In this document: one piece after another, positions 60,571-64,000 of the stretch
Layout: each line of letters opens with the position of its first letter
Numbering within the stretch: the first letter of the stretch is position 1
NCBI GenBank assembly: GCA_030528345.1
Contig: JAUMZB010000004.1
Location: forward strand, 1 to 64,000
Direction of reading: 5' to 3'
Length of the DNA: 64,000 bases
Source of the DNA: Eikenella sp.
GTDB lineage: Bacteria > Pseudomonadota > Gammaproteobacteria > Burkholderiales > Neisseriaceae
Position numbers and translations under genes: made by a program
Notes under the pieces: generated by a model
Seen by the model: only the letters and a program-made list of their open reading frames with translations
Database searches by the model: none
What the model was told of the DNA's origin: nothing

Positions 60571-60960
60571 TTAATTTTGCTCTGAAGACTCTTCAGTATT
60601 GGCCGCCAAATCGGTCAATTGCACCAAAGCCAAAGGTGCATTGTCACCCTTACGGAAACCGTATTTCAGAATACGCACATAACCACCGTTACGATTGGCG
60701 AAGCGTACGCCCAACTCATCAAACAGTTTCACAACCACATCACGATCACGGGTACGGTTAAAAGCCAGACGGCGGTTGGCCAAAGAAGGTTTTTTGCCCA
60801 AAGTAATCAGCGGCTCCACAACGCGACGCAGTTCTTTGGCCTTAGGCAGCGTAGTCACAATGGTTTCATGGGTCAACAAAGAGTTGGCCATATTACGCAG
60901 CATGGCAGCACGATGGCTGCTGGTGCGATTCAGTTTACGGTTAGCATTACCATGACGCAT
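60571..60960 (-). CDS. rplQ: 50S ribosomal protein L17
   Basis: L17 is a 50S assembly protein. The 129-aa basic protein shows the family N-terminus [20 protein letters not shown], the [25 protein letters not shown] block (from about residue 31) and [24 protein letters not shown] before an acidic tail. It is the last gene of the alpha operon, 25 bases after rpoA. Confidence 0.97.
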   Translation of the reverse strand: MRHGNANRKLNRTSSHRAAMLRNMANSLLTHETIVTTLPKAKELRRVVEPLITLGKKPSLANRRLAFNRTRDRDVVVKLFDELGVRFANRNGGYVRILKYGFRKGDNAPLALVQLTDLAANTEESSEQN

Positions 60961-60985
60961 GTCATTATCCTTTTATCATCAATTC

Positions 60986-61969
60986 TTAAAGCTTATCCAA
61001 GCCGGCGGGCGGCCAAGCTTCCAATTTGGAACCCAGAGTCAAACCTTTGGAAGCCAGAACTTCTTTGATCTCATTTAAAGATTTACGACCCAAGTTTGGG
61101 GTTTTCAAAAGTTCGGTTTCGGTACGCTGAATCAGATCACCAATATAGTAAATATCCTCTGCTTTCAAGCAATTAGCAGAGCGCACAGTCAACTCCAAGT
61201 CATCAACCGGGCGAAGCAGTATCGGGTCAATCGGCGGCGCTTTTTCTTCGACTTCTTCAACCGGCGTACCTTGAAGATCTGCAAAAATAGACATCTGATC
61301 AATCAGAATGCGGGCTGCACTACGCACAGCTTCTTCAGGATCAATCGAACCATTGGTTTCAATATCTAAAATCAAGCAGTCCAAGTCTGTACGCTGTTCT
61401 ACGCGCGCAGGCTCAACATCAAAGCTTACTCTGCTGATCGGCGAAAAACTCGCATCCAAATGAATGGCACCAATCTGCTTATAGTCGTCTTTACGCGTAC
61501 GGTTATTAACCGACTGATACCCGCGGCCTTTTTCCACTTTAATGGATAACTCGATTTTTCCGTTGTCTGCCAAATGGCAAATAATATGATCAGGGTTGAT
61601 AACTTCGACATCGTGCGGCAACTCCAAATCACCTGCCGTCACAGCGCCACCACCAACCTTTTTCAAACCAACTTGAACAGAGTCTCGTCCGAGTAATTTA
61701 AATACCACACCCTTGATATTCAAAAGAATATCAACAACATCTTCTTGAACGCCGTCAAGAGTGGAGTACTCATGCAAGACACCCTCAATCGATACTTCCG
61801 TGGGTGCAAAACCATTCATTGATGACAGTAAGATACGGCGCAAAGCATTACCTAATGTGTATCCGAAACCGCGCTCGAAAGGCTCCATGGATACTTTGGC
61901 GCGGGTGGCTGACAAGGCCTCAACATCAATCTGGCGAGGCTTGAGAAATTCGGAAGTGCTGTTTTGCAT
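60986..61969 (-). CDS. rpoA: RNA polymerase subunit alpha
   Basis: The alpha subunit dimerises to start RNA polymerase assembly and its C-terminal domain contacts promoters and activators. The 327-aa protein has the N-terminal domain ([23 protein letters not shown], about residues 31-53), a linker with [20 protein letters not shown] (about 235-254) and the C-terminal domain ([20 protein letters not shown] and [21 protein letters not shown]). The usual position between rpsD and rplQ is kept. Confidence 0.97.
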   Translation of the reverse strand: MQNSTSEFLKPRQIDVEALSATRAKVSMEPFERGFGYTLGNALRRILLSSMNGFAPTEVSIEGVLHEYSTLDGVQEDVVDILLNIKGVVFKLLGRDSVQVGLKKVGGGAVTAGDLELPHDVEVINPDHIICHLADNGKIELSIKVEKGRGYQSVNNRTRKDDYKQIGAIHLDASFSPISRVSFDVEPARVEQRTDLDCLILDIETNGSIDPEEAVRSAARILIDQMSIFADLQGTPVEEVEEKAPPIDPILLRPVDDLELTVRSANCLKAEDIYYIGDLIQRTETELLKTPNLGRKSLNEIKEVLASKGLTLGSKLEAWPPAGLDKL

Positions 61970-61996
61970 TTAACGGTCCCTCACTGAGCTAATGGA

Positions 61997-62617
61997 TTAT
62001 TTCGAGTAGAATTCAACCACTAACTGTTCATTAATATCACCGTACAATTCAGCACGATCAGGCATATTCTTGAAAGTACCTTCCAATTTATCTGCATCTA
62101 CGCTCACCCAACCGGGCAAGCCGATTTGAGTAGCCAAGCTCATGGCTTCCAAAATACGAGCCTGTTTCTTCGCTTTTTCACGAATAGAAACCACATCACC
62201 CGGCTTAACTTGAAAAGAAGGAATATTCACCACTTGGCCATTAACCAAAATGGCTTTGTGTGAAACAAGCTGACGGGCTTCCGCGCGGGTAGAACCAAAA
62301 CCCATACGGTAAACCACATTATCCAAACGAGATTCTAAGAGCTGCAACAACAATTCGCCTGTAGAACCTTTGCGACGAGCCGCCTCGGCAAAATAGCGTC
62401 TGAATTGGCGCTCCAATACTCCGTAAATACGACGAATTTTCTGTTTCTCACGCAATTGCAAACCGTAATCGGACAATCTGCCGCGACGGGCACCATGCTG
62501 GCCTGGCGCACTATCCAATTTACATTTAGACTCCAAAGAGCGACGGGCGCTCTTCAGGAAAAGATCCGTACCTTCACGGCGTGACAACTTACATTTAGGA
62601 CCGATATAACGTGCCAT
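61997..62617 (-). CDS. rpsD: 30S ribosomal protein S4
   Basis: S4 starts 16S rRNA folding and in many bacteria represses the alpha operon translationally. The 206-aa protein shows [20 protein letters not shown] at the start and the S4 RNA-binding domain ([34 protein letters not shown], from about residue 94). No repressor pseudoknot can be confirmed by eye upstream of rpsM. Confidence 0.97.
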   Translation of the reverse strand: MARYIGPKCKLSRREGTDLFLKSARRSLESKCKLDSAPGQHGARRGRLSDYGLQLREKQKIRRIYGVLERQFRRYFAEAARRKGSTGELLLQLLESRLDNVVYRMGFGSTRAEARQLVSHKAILVNGQVVNIPSFQVKPGDVVSIREKAKKQARILEAMSLATQIGLPGWVSVDADKLEGTFKNMPDRAELYGDINEQLVVEFYSK

Positions 62618-62636
62618 ATCTCAAGTACTCCAAAAA

Positions 62637-63032
62637 TTAAATACGACGCTTTTTAGGCGGACGGCAGCCGTTATGAGGCAACGGGGTAACGTCTGTAATA
62701 CTGGTGATTTTGAAACCAAGAGCATTGAGGGCACGAACAGAAGATTCACGGCCTGGACCAGGGCCTTTGATGCGCACTTCCAAATTTTTCACGCCATACT
62801 CTTGGGCAACTTTACCAGCGGCTTCTGCTGCTACCTGAGCAGCAAACGGTGTACTTTTACGCGAACCTTTAAAACCTGCACCACCGGAGGTAGCCCAAGA
62901 TAATGCATTGCCTTGACGGTCAGTGATGGTAATAATAGTATTGTTGAAAGATGCATGAACATGCACAATACCTTCACTTACGGTTTTGCGTACTTTTTTG
63001 CGTACACGCGAGGCTGTGTTTGCTTTAGCCAT
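62637..63032 (-). CDS. rpsK: 30S ribosomal protein S11
   Basis: S11 lies on the 30S platform. The 131-aa protein shows [20 protein letters not shown] (about residues 24-43), the [20 protein letters not shown] block and the C-terminal [18 protein letters not shown]. The ATG at 63032 is chosen over an in-frame TTG one codon upstream. Confidence 0.97.
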
Positions 63033-63051
63033 CAATTAAATCCTTAAAAAA

Positions 63052-63414
63052 TTATTTCTTACCTGCAATTGCTTTACGCGGGCCTTTACGAGTACGAGCA
63101 TTGGTTCTCGTCCGCTGGCCCCGACAGGGCAAACCGCGACGGTGACGGAAGCCACGATAGCATCCCATATCCATCAAACGTTTGATGTTCATCGTCACTT
63201 CACGACGCAAATCACCTTCTACTTCATACTTGGCAACTTGCTCCCGTAAAGCGTCTAATTGAGATTCATCCAAGTCCTTCACTTTGGTGCTGGCTGGCAC
63301 GCCAGCAGCCTCACAAATCGACTTGGCACGAGTGGCGCCGATACCGTAAATGGCTTGCAAGCCGATAACGATATGCGCATGATTAGGGATATTAACCCCT
63401 GCAATACGAGCCAT
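63052..63414 (-). CDS. rpsM: 30S ribosomal protein S13
   Basis: S13 contacts the P-site tRNA and forms bridges to the 50S subunit. The 120-aa protein shows [20 protein letters not shown], the helix-two-turn-helix region ([19 protein letters not shown]) and the basic tail [20 protein letters not shown]. It is the first gene of the classical alpha operon, and here follows rpmJ closely. Confidence 0.97.
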   Translation of the reverse strand: MARIAGVNIPNHAHIVIGLQAIYGIGATRAKSICEAAGVPASTKVKDLDESQLDALREQVAKYEVEGDLRREVTMNIKRLMDMGCYRGFRHRRGLPCRGQRTRTNARTRKGPRKAIAGKK

Positions 63415-63473
63415 ACTTATTCCTCAATTTGGCAACTACTAACTAATCTGTCACTTACCCAAGGCAAATAAAA

Positions 63474-63587
63474 TTAACCTTGACGCTGCTTGTGACGCGG
63501 ATCTGTACAAATTACACGCACTACTCGATTTCGACGGATAATTTTACAATTACGACAAATTTTTTTTACAGACGGTTGAACACGCAT
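63474..63587 (-). CDS. rpmJ: 50S ribosomal protein L36
   Basis: L36 is the smallest 50S protein. The reading frame encodes 37 aa starting [20 protein letters not shown] and ending DPRHKQRQG. It has the zinc-binding pattern Cys, Cys, Cys, His (residues 11, 14, 27 and 32), so this is the zinc-containing (C+) form. AAGGAAA precedes the ATG at 63587. It lies between infA and rpsM, its standard place. Confidence 0.95.
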   Translation of the reverse strand: MRVQPSVKKICRNCKIIRRNRVVRVICTDPRHKQRQG

Positions 63588-63605
63588 TTCATTTCCTTTT
63601 TAAAA

Positions 63606-63824
63606 TTAACGGGCTCGAAAAACAATTCGCGCACGCGATAAATCATAAGGCGTCATCTCAACAGTAACCTTGTCGCCGGGAGAGATTCGGATATAGTGCA
63701 TCCGCATTTTACCAGAAATATGCCCCAACACCTCATGACCATTCTCCAACTTTACTCTAAAAGTTGCATTGGGGAGAGTTTCCAAAATTTCTCCCTGCAT
63801 TTGAATCGTATCTTCTTTAGCCAT
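63606..63824 (-). CDS. infA: Translation initiation factor IF-1
   Basis: IF-1 blocks the A site during initiation. The 72-aa protein is a single OB-fold: [20 protein letters not shown], then [20 protein letters not shown] and [20 protein letters not shown]. The position between secY and rpmJ is common in beta-proteobacteria. Confidence 0.97.
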   Translation of the reverse strand: MAKEDTIQMQGEILETLPNATFRVKLENGHEVLGHISGKMRMHYIRISPGDKVTVEMTPYDLSRARIVFRAR

Positions 63825-63850
63825 AAGTTTCTAAATTTAATTGTCCCAGT

Positions 63851-64000
63851 TTATTTTTTTGCAGCCGGTTTGCGCAACAAATGCTCATACTGTTGGTTCA
63901 TGCGATATGAAGCAATTTGCGTTCCAAAGTCCATTGTAACAACCACTAAAATCAAGAGGGAGGTGCCACCCAGATAGAATGGGATTTTCAGCATGCCAGT
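63851..64000 (-). CDS. secY: Preprotein translocase subunit SecY, C-terminal part (cut by the window end)
   Basis: SecY is the channel of the Sec translocon. Only the last 49 codons are in the window. Translated from the edge they give TGMLKIPFYLGGTSLLILVV, a membrane segment, then MDFGTQIASYRMNQQYEHLL and RKPAAKK before the stop. This is the conserved SecY C-terminus (last span and cytoplasmic tail). The gene continues to the right on the minus strand, probably as the end of the spc operon. Confidence 0.92.
   Translation of the reverse strand, partial: TGMLKIPFYLGGTSLLILVVVTMDFGTQIASYRMNQQYEHLLRKPAAKK

Overview
The window is about 64 kb of chromosome from a GC-rich Neisseriaceae bacterium, most likely Eikenella (E. 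corrodens or a close relative). The main clue is the repeat AGGCTACCTGAA, which occurs dozens of times on both strands. This is the DNA uptake sequence (DUS) dialect known from Eikenella (AG-eikDUS), so the organism should be naturally transformable. Protein content (DadA/Lrp, PilS/PilR, LigE, DUF3108 beside purN, ribosomal alpha operon) fits the same family. I see no prophage, CRISPR array, rRNA, tRNA or complete insertion sequence.

Layout, left to right. 0-10 kb: a hypothetical gene, ubiX, a lipoprotein and a small secreted protein, the acetate permease pair actP-yjcH, dxs, a GNAT acetyltransferase, an AT-richer NYN/OST-HTH gene, and an hrpA helicase gene that lacks about its last two thirds. 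10-23 kb: lpxL, metK, an AI-2E family permease, an SDR reductase, rlpA, trmL, divergent comF/bioH, the periplasmic DNA ligase ligE, divergent lrp/dadA, a secreted protein, a Nudix hydrolase, a membrane protein and rsmJ. 23-29 kb: the overlapping operon parC-pilS-pilR, which joins topoisomerase IV to the pilus two-component system. 29-37 kb: the division and cell-wall genes murC - two unknown paralogues - ddl - ftsQ - ftsA - ftsZ, all on the minus strand and cut off from murG. 37-48 kb: a DUF2459 protein, rlmJ, an orphan amino-acid ABC permease, ribF, upp, tsaB-rimI-UDG-like, gluQ, an ICMT-like methyltransferase, a DUF808 protein, murI and purN. 48-58 kb: a DUF3108 protein, an RsmB-type rRNA methyltransferase, grxD, a glutathione S-transferase, rpsT, a thioesterase, a DUF6622-like membrane protein, hflX, prmA, a zinc-ribbon protein and argA. 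58-64 kb: typA, then rplQ-rpoA-rpsD-rpsK-rpsM-rpmJ-infA-secY (secY cut by the window end).

The most unusual points are: (1) an hrpA gene truncated exactly at a Neisseria-dialect DUS and followed by an AT-richer NYN-LOTUS gene, which looks like a recombination junction; (2) a tandem pair of uncharacterised paralogues inside the murC-ddl cell-wall cluster; (3) a family of about 145-bp MITE-like elements (four copies) that in two cases end on the first base of a DUS, and a second TA-flanked element whose edge is the stop codon of purN; (4) widespread use of DUS as stop codons and as inverted-repeat terminators, one of which carries matched substitutions in both arms. Nothing here is a clear new multi-gene defence or metabolic system; the paralogue pair and the hrpA/NYN junction deserve the closest look.

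A recurring promoter layout helped choose starts: a -10 box (TATAAT or TACAAT) lies about 28-39 bases before the ATG of lpxL, dxs, ribF, upp, murI, hflX, prmA, the zinc-ribbon gene and typA, several of which lack a clear Shine-Dalgarno sequence.
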